A DNA stretch of 64,000 nucleotides from Clusia tigrina (Eukaryota > Arthropoda > Insecta > Diptera > Clusiidae), in the NCBI GenBank assembly GCA_920105625.2, contig OV050033.1:108213700-108277699 (forward strand), read 5' to 3'. A model generated the notes under the pieces. It was given only the letters and a program-made list of their open reading frames with translations, was not told the origin of the DNA and ran no database searches. A program made the position numbers and the translations under genes. Shown in pieces: positions 22,381 to 32,900 of this stretch (positions are counted from its first letter, which is position 1; the number at the start of each line of letters is the position of its first letter).

Positions 22381-23337
22381 TGTTTTGTATTTCTTTGCGA
22401 CATTGAATTTAGACCTTGCTATTTGACGCAAATTAGCTAGTTCTTTGTTCCACCAAGGGACCCTCTTCGTTGAGGTTTTTGTCTTGAGTGGACAACATTC
22501 GTGATATGAGGATATAATGGAGTCAGTCAGAGCTTCAACTGATGCATCCAATTCCTCTGTCGATCTTATGTGAAACATGCTTCTGGTTAGCTTAGTTTCT
22601 AAGCACTCTGAGTATTTATCCCAGTTTGTTGATTTAGGGCTTCTATAGAGCATTACGCTCTTATTTAACACCATGATTTCAAAGAGAATATGTTTATGAT
22701 CAGACATTGAGTCCTCATCAGAGACTCTCCAGTTCGTGATCATATCAAGTGAATTATTTGTTATGAGTGTTAAGTCAAGAACCTCTTGTCGTATGGCATT
22801 TTCAATGGTGGGTTTATTGCCCCTGTTTACAATAGCTATGTTAGTTTGTAGTAAATATTCTAGGAGCGACTCACCTCTTGTGTTTGTATCTGTTCTGCCC
22901 CAGATTGTATTGTGCGCATTTGCATCGCAACCAATGATTAACGTCTTGTTGTGTGTCTTGCAGTAGTTCACTAGACCTATGATATTCGGTGGTGGTGCTT
23001 CGTTGGTGTCTCCTGGAAAGTAAGCTGAGGCTACGACAGCCTCTATTTTCTTCCCATTTGCATCCACTTCGACGAGTGCTGCTGCTGTGTCGCCATTCAT
23101 AAACTCTATAAATGGCAGATATTTAATGTTGGTATCAATGATAAGTGCAGCCCTTGGTTTGACTGCACCCACGTCATAGATTACCTGTGTGTTTGGTGTC
23201 TTGAGGCCTACTATATTGCCTCTATGTATCCAGGGCTCCTGGATAAGTCCTATGTTGGTGCTTCCACAGGCAAACCTTCTGCTAAGTTCGGCCGTTGCAG
23301 CCTTAGCATGGTGAAGATTTGCCTGGATGCACTTCAT
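22378..23337 (-). CDS. LINE ORF2 N-terminal part: apurinic-like endonuclease (319 aa)
   Basis: This piece is translated up to the premature TGA. Its fold is the exonuclease-endonuclease-phosphatase type used by non-LTR elements to nick the target strand. Visible motifs: QANLHH (N7), IQEPW (E34), SAYFPGD (Y106), GCDANAHN (D138, N140), LDLT (D188) and SDEDSMSDH (S212, D213, H214). These are the metal-binding and catalytic positions expected for the family, and none is missing. The piece continues about 100 residues past the endonuclease into the linker (VPWWNKEL at 293-300) and stops after KKYKT. ATG 23335-23337 is chosen because it lies inside the ATGA overlap with ORF1. Alone it would be a nickase without RT. 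Confidence 0.9.
   Translation of the reverse strand: MKCIQANLHHAKAATAELSRRFACGSTNIGLIQEPWIHRGNIVGLKTPNTQVIYDVGAVKPRAALIIDTNIKYLPFIEFMNGDTAAALVEVDANGKKIEAVVASAYFPGDTNEAPPPNIIGLVNYCKTHNKTLIIGCDANAHNTIWGRTDTNTRGESLLEYLLQTNIAIVNRGNKPTIENAIRQEVLDLTLITNNSLDMITNWRVSDEDSMSDHKHILFEIMVLNKSVMLYRSPKSTNWDKYSECLETKLTRSMFHIRSTEELDASVEALTDSIISSYHECCPLKTKTSTKRVPWWNKELANLRQIARSKFNVAKKYKT
23334..23337 (-). promoter_or_regulatory. ATGA overlap of ORF1 stop and ORF2 start
   Basis: The element strand reads ATGA: ATG starts ORF2 and TGA ends ORF1, a minus-one frame relation. Such overlaps in several non-LTR elements are linked to termination-reinitiation of translation; that mechanism is family knowledge applied here, not shown by this sequence. 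Confidence 0.85.
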
Positions 23338-24455
23338 GTTGGTGCTACTGAGTTGGGATTGGATGGAGTACTTTCGTCCTCTTCTTCCAACTCCACAGCA
23401 TCCATTTTATTCGCCAGCTCATCAGCATTGGGGGATGCAGCCTTTAGCCTGAGACTCACTTGGCCAAATCTAAAGTTGACCTTATCACCGGATTCCACAA
23501 GGCTGGCTGCTGATTTCTGGTCTACTGCTAGGACCAGAGTTACGTTAGAGCCTCTTTCAGCTCTTCGTAGTGTGCGCCACGACTCGACGTGGAGGCCTTT
23601 GTTCTGCCCCTGCAAAAAGTCCAGGATCCTAGCGGTCTCCAGGGACTGGGAGTTGGGAAAGTACCCCACAGCGATCCGCGAGTGAGGTATCTTGGACTCC
23701 TCTGTGACCCACAGTGAAGCACCCTCCCAAGGCGACGCGTTGGTGATGGCCGCTTTTAGCCAGTCTGTTGACGCGCTATCTTTACAGTGCAGAACCATGT
23801 ATCCTGCTTTGTAGATAGCGCCCAGGAACGCTGGTTTTGTAGCCTGTTGTTTTCCGGCTATGATTTTATACAGGATGAGTTTCTGGATGGAGTCCATTTG
23901 CTCCGTTGTTAGGGGCGTATTGGGATAGTCTCTTGCGAGTACTGCCATTTTGATGCCTGTCACCACATCCTTATAGGAGGCAGTGGGCTGCCTCTTCTTG
24001 GATGAATTTTCGTCTGCTGCAGAGGTTGCTGCTTGTGCTGTTTTAATAGCCGGTGCTGCTGCTGCTGCTACGGCCTTGGAGGTGGAGGGTTGATCATCCC
24101 TTAGCCGCTTTTTATATGTGGCCTCTGGAGGTGTTTGTTCGTCCGACCTCTGCCTTTTGGGGCCTGGTTTTCCGCCTTCGACCTTGTTTGTGGGCATAGG
24201 GAGCATAGCTTTGGCGTAAGCCTCTTCTCTGCTGAACCCTTTCTTGAGGAAGTAAATGAACCTCTTTTTGCCCGCGCCGCTGAGTTTTTTAGGCTTTTCA
24301 GCCGCTGCTTCCGTGACTATCGGATTTTGGAGGTCGGCGTTTTGGCTCGCGCCAATCGAGGGCTGCTCTGCCTCTCTTTGCTGAGGTGCTGTGGCCTCTT
24401 TTTGTGAGCTATTGTGGCTGCTCTCGCCATTCGGTTTTTGTTTATCTGTGTTCAT
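23334..24455 (-). CDS. LINE ORF1 protein, DUF4780-like, no zinc knuckles (373 aa)
   Basis: Intact ORF1 from ATG 24453-24455 to TGA 23334-23336. ORF1 proteins of LINEs bind element RNA and form the ribonucleoprotein particle. Residues 1-50 are polar and low complexity. Residues 55-84 hold a basic helix-like motif, KPKKLSGAGKKRF then GFSREEAYAKAM, seen in insect LINE ORF1 proteins. Basic clusters KPGPKRQR (96-103), YKKRLR (114-119) and SSKKRQ (151-156) could be nuclear localisation signals or RNA contacts. An Ala-rich stretch lies at 128-147. Residues about 160-340 form the compact C-terminal domain that I match from memory to DUF4780. The tail at 354-361 is acidic (VELEEEDE). There is only one cysteine (C224), so no CCHC knuckle can exist. 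Any ORF1 sequence upstream of this ATG would have been lost at the 5' junction. Function is inferred from family and position. Confidence 0.88.
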   Translation of the reverse strand: MNTDKQKPNGESSHNSSQKEATAPQQREAEQPSIGASQNADLQNPIVTEAAAEKPKKLSGAGKKRFIYFLKKGFSREEAYAKAMLPMPTNKVEGGKPGPKRQRSDEQTPPEATYKKRLRDDQPSTSKAVAAAAAPAIKTAQAATSAADENSSKKRQPTASYKDVVTGIKMAVLARDYPNTPLTTEQMDSIQKLILYKIIAGKQQATKPAFLGAIYKAGYMVLHCKDSASTDWLKAAITNASPWEGASLWVTEESKIPHSRIAVGYFPNSQSLETARILDFLQGQNKGLHVESWRTLRRAERGSNVTLVLAVDQKSAASLVESGDKVNFRFGQVSLRLKAASPNADELANKMDAVELEEEDESTPSNPNSVAPT

Positions 24456-24459
24456 TTTG
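24456..24459 (-). other. Residual LINE 5' leader (4 bases)
   Basis: Only CAAA separates the right target-site duplication from the ORF1 ATG. LINEs normally have a longer 5' UTR with an internal promoter, so this end is probably 5'-truncated just short of the coding region. A naturally tiny leader cannot be excluded from one copy. Confidence 0.75.
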
Positions 24460-24472
24460 TTCTATACGGTAA
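24460..24472 (+). repeat. Right target-site duplication of the LINE (13 bp)
   Basis: TTCTATACGGTAA, identical to 19636-19648. Satellite sequence continues directly with GTCCTAAACC, the same continuation found uninterrupted after 59995 and 63727. Confidence 0.92.
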
Positions 24473-25369
24473 GTCCTAAACCTATCAAAGTTTGCAACAT
24501 ACAAATTCTTGTAACTTTTTACTGGAGCGTCATAAAACCTTGAAATTTTGTAACAATAAAGACTCGAGCCTCTTGTCAATTTAAGCTATCGCTCAAAGCT
24601 ATGCTACCCTTGAGTCCCAAATCAAACACTGACAAAACTTCAAATGGCCCTAACTTCTATACGGTACGTCCTACACCTATCAAAGTTTGCAACATACAAA
24701 TGCTTGTAACTTTTTACTGGATCGTCATAAAACCTTGAAATTTTGTAACAATAAAGTACTCGAGCCTCAAACGCTGATAAAACTTCAAATGGCCCTAGCT
24801 TCTATGCGGTACGTCCTACACCTATCTAAGTTTCCAACATACAAATGCTTGTAACTTTTTACTGGAGCGTCATAAAACCTTGAAATTTTGTAACAATAAA
24901 GTACTCGAGCCTCTTGTCAATTTAAGCTATCGCTCAAAGCTATGCTACCCTTGAGTCCCAAATCAAACACTGATAAATCTTCAAATGGCCCCAACTTCTA
25001 CACGGTACGTCCTACACTATCAAAGTTTGCAAGATACAAATGCTTGTAACTTTTTACTGGAGCGTCATAAACCTTGAAATTTTTTTAACAATAAAGTACT
25101 CGAGCCTCTTGTCAATTTAAGCTATCGCTCAAAGCTATGCTACCCTTGAGTCCCAAATCAAACACTGACAAAACTTCAAATGGCCCTAACTTCTATACGG
25201 TACGTCCTACACCTATCAATGATTGCAACATACAAATGCTTGTAACTTTTTACTGGAGCGTCATAAAACCTTGAAATTTTGTAACAATAAAGTACTCGAG
25301 CCTCTTGTCAATTTAAGCTATCGCTCAAAGCTATGCTGCCCTTGAGTCCCAAATCAAACACTGATAAAA

Positions 25370-28300
25370 CTTCAAATGGCCCCAACTTCTACACGGTACG
25401 TCCTACACCTATCAAAGTTTGCAAGATACAAATGCTTGTAACTTTTTACTGGAGCGTCATAAACTTTGAAATTTTTTTAACAATAAATTACTCGAGCCTC
25501 TTGTCAATTTAAACTATCGCTCAAAGCTATGCTACCCTTGAGTCCCAAATCACACACTGACAAAACTTCAAATGGCCCTAACTTCTATACGGTATGTCCT
25601 AGACCTATCAAAGTTTGCAACATACAAATGCTCGTAACTTTTTACTGGATCGTCATAAAACCTTGAAATTTTGTAACAATAAAGTACTCGAGCCTCTTGT
25701 CAATTTAAGCTATCGCTTCAAGCTATGCTACCCTTGAGTCCCAAATCAAACACAGATAAAACTTCAAATGGCACTAACTTCTATACGGTACGTCTTACAC
25801 CTATCAAAGTTTGCAACATACAAATGCTTGTAACTTTTTACTGGAGCGTCATAAAACTTTGAAATTTTGTAACAATAAAGTACTCGAGCCTCAAACACTG
25901 ATACAACTTCAAATGGTTCCAACTTCTATACAGTACGTCCTACACCTATCAAAGTTTGCAACATACAAATGCTTGCAACATTTTACTGGAGCGTCATAAA
26001 ACCTTGACATTTTGTAACAATAAAGTACTCGAGCATCTTGTCAATTTAAGCTATCGCTCAAAGCTATGCTACCCTTGAGTCCCAAATCAAACACTGACAA
26101 AACTTCAAATGGCCCTAACTTCTATACGGTACGTCCTACACCTATCAATGTTTGCAACATACATATGCTTGTAACTTTTTACTGGAGCGTCATAAAACCT
26201 TGAAATTTTATAACAATAAAGTACTCGAGCCTCTTGTCAATTGAAGCTATCGCTCAAAGCTATGCTAACCTTGAGTCCCAAATCAAACACTGATAAAACT
26301 ACAAATGGCCCTAACTTTTCTACGTTACGTCCTACACCTATCAAAGTTACCAACATACAAATGCTTGTAACTTTATACTGGAGCGTCATAAGACCTTGAA
26401 ATTTTGTAACAATAAAGTAATCGAGCCTCTTGTCAATTGAAGCTATCGCTCAAAGCTATGCTAACCTTGAGTCCCAAATCAAACACTGATAAAACTACAA
26501 ATGGCCCTAACTTTTCTACGTTACGTCCTACACCTATCAAAGTTTCCAACATACAAATGCTTGTAACTTTTTACTGGAGCTCCATAAAACCTTGAAATTT
26601 TGTACCAATAAAGTACTCGAGCTTCTTGTCAATTTAAGCTATCGCTCTAAGCTATGCTGCCCTTGAGTCCCAAATCAAACACTGACAAAACTTCAAATGG
26701 TCCTAACTTCGATACGGTACGTCCTACACCTATCAATGTTTGCAACATACAAATGCTTGTAACTTTATACTGGAGCGTCATAAGACCTTGAAATTTTGTA
26801 ACAATAAAGTACTCGAGCCTCTTGTCAATTTAAGCTATCGCTCAAAGCTATGCCAACCTTGAGTACCTAATCAAACACTGACAAATCTTCAAATGGCCCC
26901 AACTTCTATACGGTACGTCCTACACCTATCAAAGTTTGCAACATACAAATGCTTGTAACTTTTTACTGGAGCGTCACAAAACCTTTAAATTTTGTAACAA
27001 TAAAGTTCTCAAGCCTCTTGTCTATTTAAGCTATGGCTCAAAGCTATGCTGCCCTTGAGTCCCAAATCAAACACTGATAAAACTTCAAATGGCCCCAACT
27101 TCTATACGGTAAGTCCTACACCTATCAAAGTTTGCAACATACAAATGCTTGTAATTTTTTACTGGAGCGTCATAAAACCTTGAAATTTTGTAACAATAAA
27201 GACTCGAGCCTCTTGTCAATTTAAGCTATTGCTCCAAGCGATGCTACCCTTGAGTCCCAAATCAAACACAGATAAAACTTCAAATGGCACTAACTTCTAT
27301 ACGGTACGTCCCACACCTATCAAAGTTTGCAACATACAAATGCTTGTAACTTTTTACTGGAGCGTCATAAAACCTTGAAATTTTGTGACAATAAAGTACT
27401 CGAGCCTCAAACACTAATAAAACTTCAAATGGCCCTAGCTTCTATACGGTACATCCTACACGTATCAAAGTTTCCAACATACAAATGCTTGTAACTTTTT
27501 ACTGGAGCGTCATAAAACCTTGAAATTTTGTAACAATAAAGTACTCGGGCCTCTTGTCAATTTAAGCTATCGCTTCAAGCTATGCTACCCTTGAGTCCCA
27601 AATCAAACACAGATAAAACTTCAAATGGCCCCAACTTCTACACGGTACGTCCTACACCTATCAAAGTTTGCAAGATACAAATGCTTGTAACTTTTTACTG
27701 GAGCGTCATAAACTTTGAAATTTTTTTAACAATAAATTACTCGAGCCTCTTGTCAATTTAAACTATCGCTCAAAGCTATGCTACCCTTGAGTCCCAAATC
27801 ACACACTGACAAAACTTCAAATGGCCCTAACTTCTATACGGTACGTCCTAGACCTATCAAAGTTTGCAACATACAAATGCTCGTAACTTTTTACTGGATC
27901 GTCATAAAACCTTGAAATTTTGTAACAATAAAGTACTCGAGCCTCTTGTCAATTTAAGCTATCGCTTCAAGCTATGCTACCCTTGAGTCCCAAATCAAAC
28001 ACAGATAAAACTTCAAATGGCACTAACTTCTATACGGTACGTCTTACACCTATCAAAGTTTGCAACATACAAATGCTTGTAACTTTTTACTGGAGCGTCA
28101 TAAAACTTTGAAATTTTGTAACAATAAAGTACTCGAGCCTCAAACACTGATACAACTTCAAATGGTTCCAACTTCTATACAGTACGTCCTACACCTATCA
28201 AAGTTTGCAACATACAAATGCTTGTAACATTTTACTGGAGCGTCATAAAACCTTGACATTTTGTAACAATAAAGTACTCGAGCATCTTGTCAATTTAAGC

Positions 28301-29995
28301 TATCGCTCAAAGCTATGCTACCCTTGAGTCCCAAATCAAACACTGACAAAACTTCAAATGGCCCTAACTTCTATACGGTACGTCCTACACCTATCAAAGT
28401 TTGCAACATACAAATGCTTGTAACATTTTACTGGAGTGTCATAAAACCTTGAAATTTTGTAACAATAAAGTACTCGAGCCTCTTGTCAATTTAAGCTATC
28501 GCTCATAGCTATGCTACCCTTGAGTCCCAAATCAAACACTGACAAAACTTCAAATGGCCCTAACTTCTATACGGTACGTCCTACACCTATCAATGTTTGC
28601 AACATACATATGCTTGTAACTTTTTACTGGAGCGTCATAAAACCTTGAAATTTTATAACAATAAAGTACTCGAGCCTCTTGTCAATTGAAGCTATCGCTC
28701 AAAGCTATGCTAACCTTGAGTCCCAAATCAAACACTGATAAAACTACAAATGGCCCTAACTTTTCTACGTTACGTCCTACACCTATCAAAGTTTCCAACA
28801 TACAAATGCTTGTAACTTTATACTGGAGCGTCATAAGACCTTGAAATTTTGTAACAATAAAGTAATCGAGCCTCTTGTCAATTGAAGCTATCGCTCAAAG
28901 CTATGCTAACCTTGAGTTCCAAATCAAACACTGATAAAACTACAAATGGCCCTAACTTTTCTACGTTACGTCCTACACCTATCAAAGTTTCCAACATACA
29001 AATGCTTGTAACTTTTTACTGGAGCTCCATAAAACCTTGAAATTTTGTAACAATAAAGTACTCGAGCTTCTTGTCAATTTAAGCTATCGCTCTAAGCTAT
29101 GCTGCCCTTGAGTCCCAAATAAAACACTGATAAAACTTCAAATGGCCCCAACTTCTACACGGTACATCCTACACCTATCAAATTTTGCAAGATACAAATG
29201 CTTGTAACTTTTTACTGGAGCGTCATAAGACCTTGAAATTTTGTAACAATAAAGTACTCGAGCCTCTTGTCAATTTAAGCTATCGCTCAAAGCTATGCCA
29301 ACCTTGAGTACCTAATCAAACACTGACAAATCTTCAAATGGCCCCAACTTCTATACGGTACGTCCTACACCTATCAAAGTTTGCAACATACAAATGCTTG
29401 TAACTTTTTACTGGAGCGTCACAAAACCTTTAAATTTTGTAACAATAAAGTTCTCGAGCCTCTTGTCTATTTAAGCTATGGCTCAAAGCTATGCTGCCCT
29501 TGAGTCCCAAATCAAACACTGATAAAACTTCAAATGGCCCCAACTTCTATACGGTAAGTCCTACACCTATCAAAGTTTGCAACATACAAATGCTTGTAAT
29601 TTTTTACTGGAGCGTCATAAAACCTTGAAATTTTGTAACAATAAAGACTCGAGCCTCTTGTCAATTTAAGCTATTGCTCCAAGCGATGCTACCTTTGAGT
29701 CCCAAATCAAACACAGATAAAACTTCAAATGGCACTAACTTCTATACGGTACGTCCCACACCTATCAAAGTTTGCAACATACAAATGCTTGTAACTTTTT
29801 ACTGGAGCGTCATAAAACCTTGAAATTTTGTGACAATAAAGTACTCGAGCCTCAAACACTGATAAAACTTCAAATGGCCCTAGCTTCTATACGGTACATC
29901 CTACACGTATCAAAGTTTCCAACATACAAATGCTTGTAACTTTTTACTGGAGCGTCATAAAACCTTGAAATTTTGTAACAATAAAGTACTCGGGC
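25370..29995 (+). repeat. Tandem higher-order duplication (2249/2445 bp)
   Basis: Block about 25370-27550 is repeated at about 27619-29995. Offset is 2249 at AGACCTATCAAAG (25601 and 27850) and at the short-monomer junction (25892 and 28141). It becomes 2445 at ACATATGCTTG (26161 and 28606), CAAATCTTC (26881 and 29326) and ACTCGGGCC (27543 and 29988), because the second copy has one extra 196-bp monomer near 28.4 kb. 2249 bp equals 10 full plus 2 short monomers. Both copies contain a repeated pair of CTACAAATGG monomers. Confidence 0.87.
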
Positions 29996-32900
29996 CTCTT
30001 GTCAATTTAAGCTATCGCTCAAAGCTATGCTGCCCTTGAGTCCCAAATCAAACACTGATAAAACTTCAAATGGCCCCAACTTCTACACGGTACGTCCTAC
30101 ATCTATCAAAGTTTGCAAGATACAAATGCTTGTAACTTTTTACTGGAGCGTCATAAAACCTTGAAATTTTTTTAACAATAAAGTACTCGAGCCTCTTGTC
30201 AATTTAAGCTATCACTCAAAGCTATGCTACCCTTGAGTCCCAAATCAAACACTGACAAAACTTCAAATGGCCCTAACTTCTATACGGTACGTCCTACACC
30301 TATCAATGTTTGCAACATACAAATGCTTGTAACTTTATACTGGAGCGTCATAAGACCTTGAAATTTTGTAACAATAAAGTACTCGAGCCTCTTGTCAATT
30401 TAAGCTATCGCTCAAAACTATGCTGCCCTTGAATCCCAAATCAAACACTGATAAAACTTCAAATGGCCCCAACTTCTATACGGTACGTCCTACACCTATC
30501 AAAGTTTGCAACATACAAATGCTTGTAACTTTTTACTGGAGCGTCATAAAACCTTGAAATTTTGTAACAATAAAGTACTCGAACCTCTTGTCAATTTAAG
30601 CTATCGCTCAAATCTATGCCACCCTTGAGTCCCTAATCAAACACTGACAAAACTTCAAATGGCCCTAACTTCTATACGGTACGTCCTACACCTATCAAAG
30701 TTTGCAACATACAAATGCTTGTAACTTTTTACTGGAGCCTCATAAAACCTTTAAATTTTGTAACAATAAAGTACTCGAGCCTCTTGTCTATTTAAGCTAT
30801 CGATCAAAGCTATGCTGCCCTTGAGTCCAAAATCAAACACTGATAAAACTTCAAATGGCCCCAACTTCTATACGGTAAGTCCTACACCTATTAAAGTTAG
30901 CAACATACAAATGCTTGTAACTTTTTACTGGAGCGTCATAAAACCTTGAAATTTTGTAACAATAAAGTACTCGAGCCTCTATTCAATTTAAGCTATCTCT
31001 CAAAGCTATGCTGCCCTTGAGTCCCAAATAAAACACTGATAAAACTTCAAATGGCCCCAACTTCTACACGGTACATCCTACACCTATCAAAGTTTGCAAG
31101 ATACAAATGCTTGTAACTTTTTACTGGAGCGTCATAAAACCTTGAAATTTTTTTAACAATAAAGTACTCGAGCCTCTTGTCAATTTAAGCTATCGCTCAA
31201 AGCTATGCTACCCTTGAGTCCCAAATCAAACACTGACAAAACTTCAAATGGCCCTAACTTCGATACGGTACGTCCTACACCAGTAAAGTTTGCAACATAC
31301 AAATGCTTGTAATTTTTTACTGGAGCGTCATAAAACCTTGAAATTTTGTAACAATAAAGACTAGAGCCTCTTGTCAATTTAAGCTATCGCTCGAAGCTAT
31401 GCTACCCTTGAGTCCCAAATCAAACACTGACAAAACTTCAAATGGCCGTAACTTCTATACGGTACGTCCTACACCTATCAAACTTTGCAACATACAAATG
31501 CTAGTAACTTTTTACTGGAGCGTCATAGAACCTTGAAATTTAGTAACAATAAAGTACTCGAGCCTCTTGTCAATTTAAGCTATCGCTCCAAGCTATGCTA
31601 CCCTTGAGTCCCAAATCAAACACAGATAAAACTTCAAATGGCACAAACTTCTATACGGTACGTCCTACACCTATCAAAGTTTGCAACATACAAATGCTTG
31701 TAACTTTTTACTGGAGCGTCATAAAACCTTGAAATTTTGTGACAATAAAGTACTCGAGCCTCAAACACTGATAAAACTTCAATTGGCCCTAGCTTCTATA
31801 CGGTACGTCCTACACGTATCAAAATTTCCAACATACAAATGCTTGTAACTTTTTACTGGAGCGTCATAAAACCTTGAAATTTTGTAACAATAAAGTACTC
31901 GAGCCTCTTGTCAATTTAAGCTATCGCTCAAAGCTATGCTGCCCTTGAGTCCCAAATCAAACACTGATAAAACTTCAAATAGCCCCAACTTCTACACGGT
32001 ACGTCCTACATCTATCAAAGTTTGCAAGATACAAATGCTTGTAACTTTTTACTGGAGCGTCATAAAACCTTGAAATTTTTTTAACAATAAAGTACTCGAG
32101 CCTCTTGTCAATTTAAGCTATCACTCAAAGCTATTCTACCCTTGAGTCCCAAATCAAACACTGACAAAACTTCAAATGGCCCTAACTTCTATTCGGTACG
32201 TCCTACACCTATCAATGTTTGCAACATACAAATGCTTGTAACTTTATACTGGAGCGTCATAAGACCTTGAAATTTTGTAACAATAAAGTACTCAAGCCTC
32301 TTGTCAATTTAAGCTATCACTCAAAGCTATTCTACCCTTGAGTCCCAAATCAAACACTGACAAAACTTCAAATGGCCCTAACTTCTATTCGGTACGTCCT
32401 ACACCTATCAATGTTTGCAACATACAAATGCTTGTAACTTTATACTGGAGCGTCATAAGACCTTGAAATTTTGTAACAATAAAGTACTCGAGCCTCTTGT
32501 CAATTTAAGCTATCGCTCAAAACTATGCTGCCCTTGAATCCCAAATCAATCACTGATAAAACTTCAAATGGCCGCAACTTCTATACGGTACGTCCTACAC
32601 CTATCAAAGTTTCCAACATACAAATGCTTGTAACTTTATACTGGAGCGTCATAAGACCTTGAAATTTAGTAACAATAAAGTACTCGAGCCTCTTGTCAAT
32701 TTAAGCTATCGCTCAAAGCTATGCCAACCTTGAGTACCTAATCAAACACTGACAAATCTTCAAATGGCCCTAACTTCTATACGGTAAGTCCTACACCTAT
32801 CAAAGTTTGCAAGATACAAATGCTTGTAACTTTTTACTGGAGCGTCATAAAACCTTGAAATTTGTTTAACAATAAAGTACTCGAGCCTCTTGTCAATTTA

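Larger units (their letters stand above)
19729..23337 (-). pseudogene. LINE ORF2 (endonuclease-RT-RNase H), interrupted by one stop codon
   Basis: This is the full-length ORF2 frame of 1202 codons, with one in-frame TGA as codon 320 (22378-22380); the frame is otherwise continuous, and the 90 codons between that stop and the first downstream GTG (22105-22107) are open. Domain order: endonuclease about 1-220, linker with VPWWNKEL (293-300), RT about 430-800 with YADD at 665-668, RNase H about 928-1050, C-terminal Cys/His motif 1144-1161. The polyprotein normally nicks the target DNA and copies the element RNA by target-primed reverse transcription in the nucleus. The start ATG at 23335-23337 overlaps the ORF1 stop and is followed at once by endonuclease sequence, so no upstream start is needed. 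All catalytic motifs survive. The TGA is one transition from CGA (Arg), consistent with a CpG-type change; sequencing error or readthrough are alternatives. As read, it makes an endonuclease-only product. Confidence 0.9.
19649..24459 (-). mobile_element. Non-LTR retrotransposon (LINE), LOA-like, almost complete coding region
   Basis: This 4811-bp element is inserted antisense to the satellite strand shown. In its own direction it has a 4-base leader, ORF1 (373 aa), ORF2 (1202 codons) overlapping by ATGA, an 80-base 3' UTR, and a tail of about three ATTAC units. There are no long terminal repeats, and 13-bp target-site duplications flank it, as expected for target-primed reverse transcription. 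ORF2 has an apurinic-type endonuclease, RT, RNase H and a C-terminal Cys/His motif. ORF1 lacks CCHC knuckles and looks like the DUF4780-containing ORF1 proteins of insect LINEs. RNase H plus this ORF1 favours the LOA clade over Jockey (usually no RNase H) and over the I clade (knuckled ORF1); the clade call is inference. Only one nonsense codon is seen, so the insertion looks young. The 5' end is probably truncated in the leader. Confidence 0.95.

Noticed and set aside
25811..25999. Plus-strand short open frames in the satellite (25811, 57059, 61528)
   Set aside because: They simply read through one repeat unit that lacks a stop in that frame; neighbouring monomers do not preserve them.
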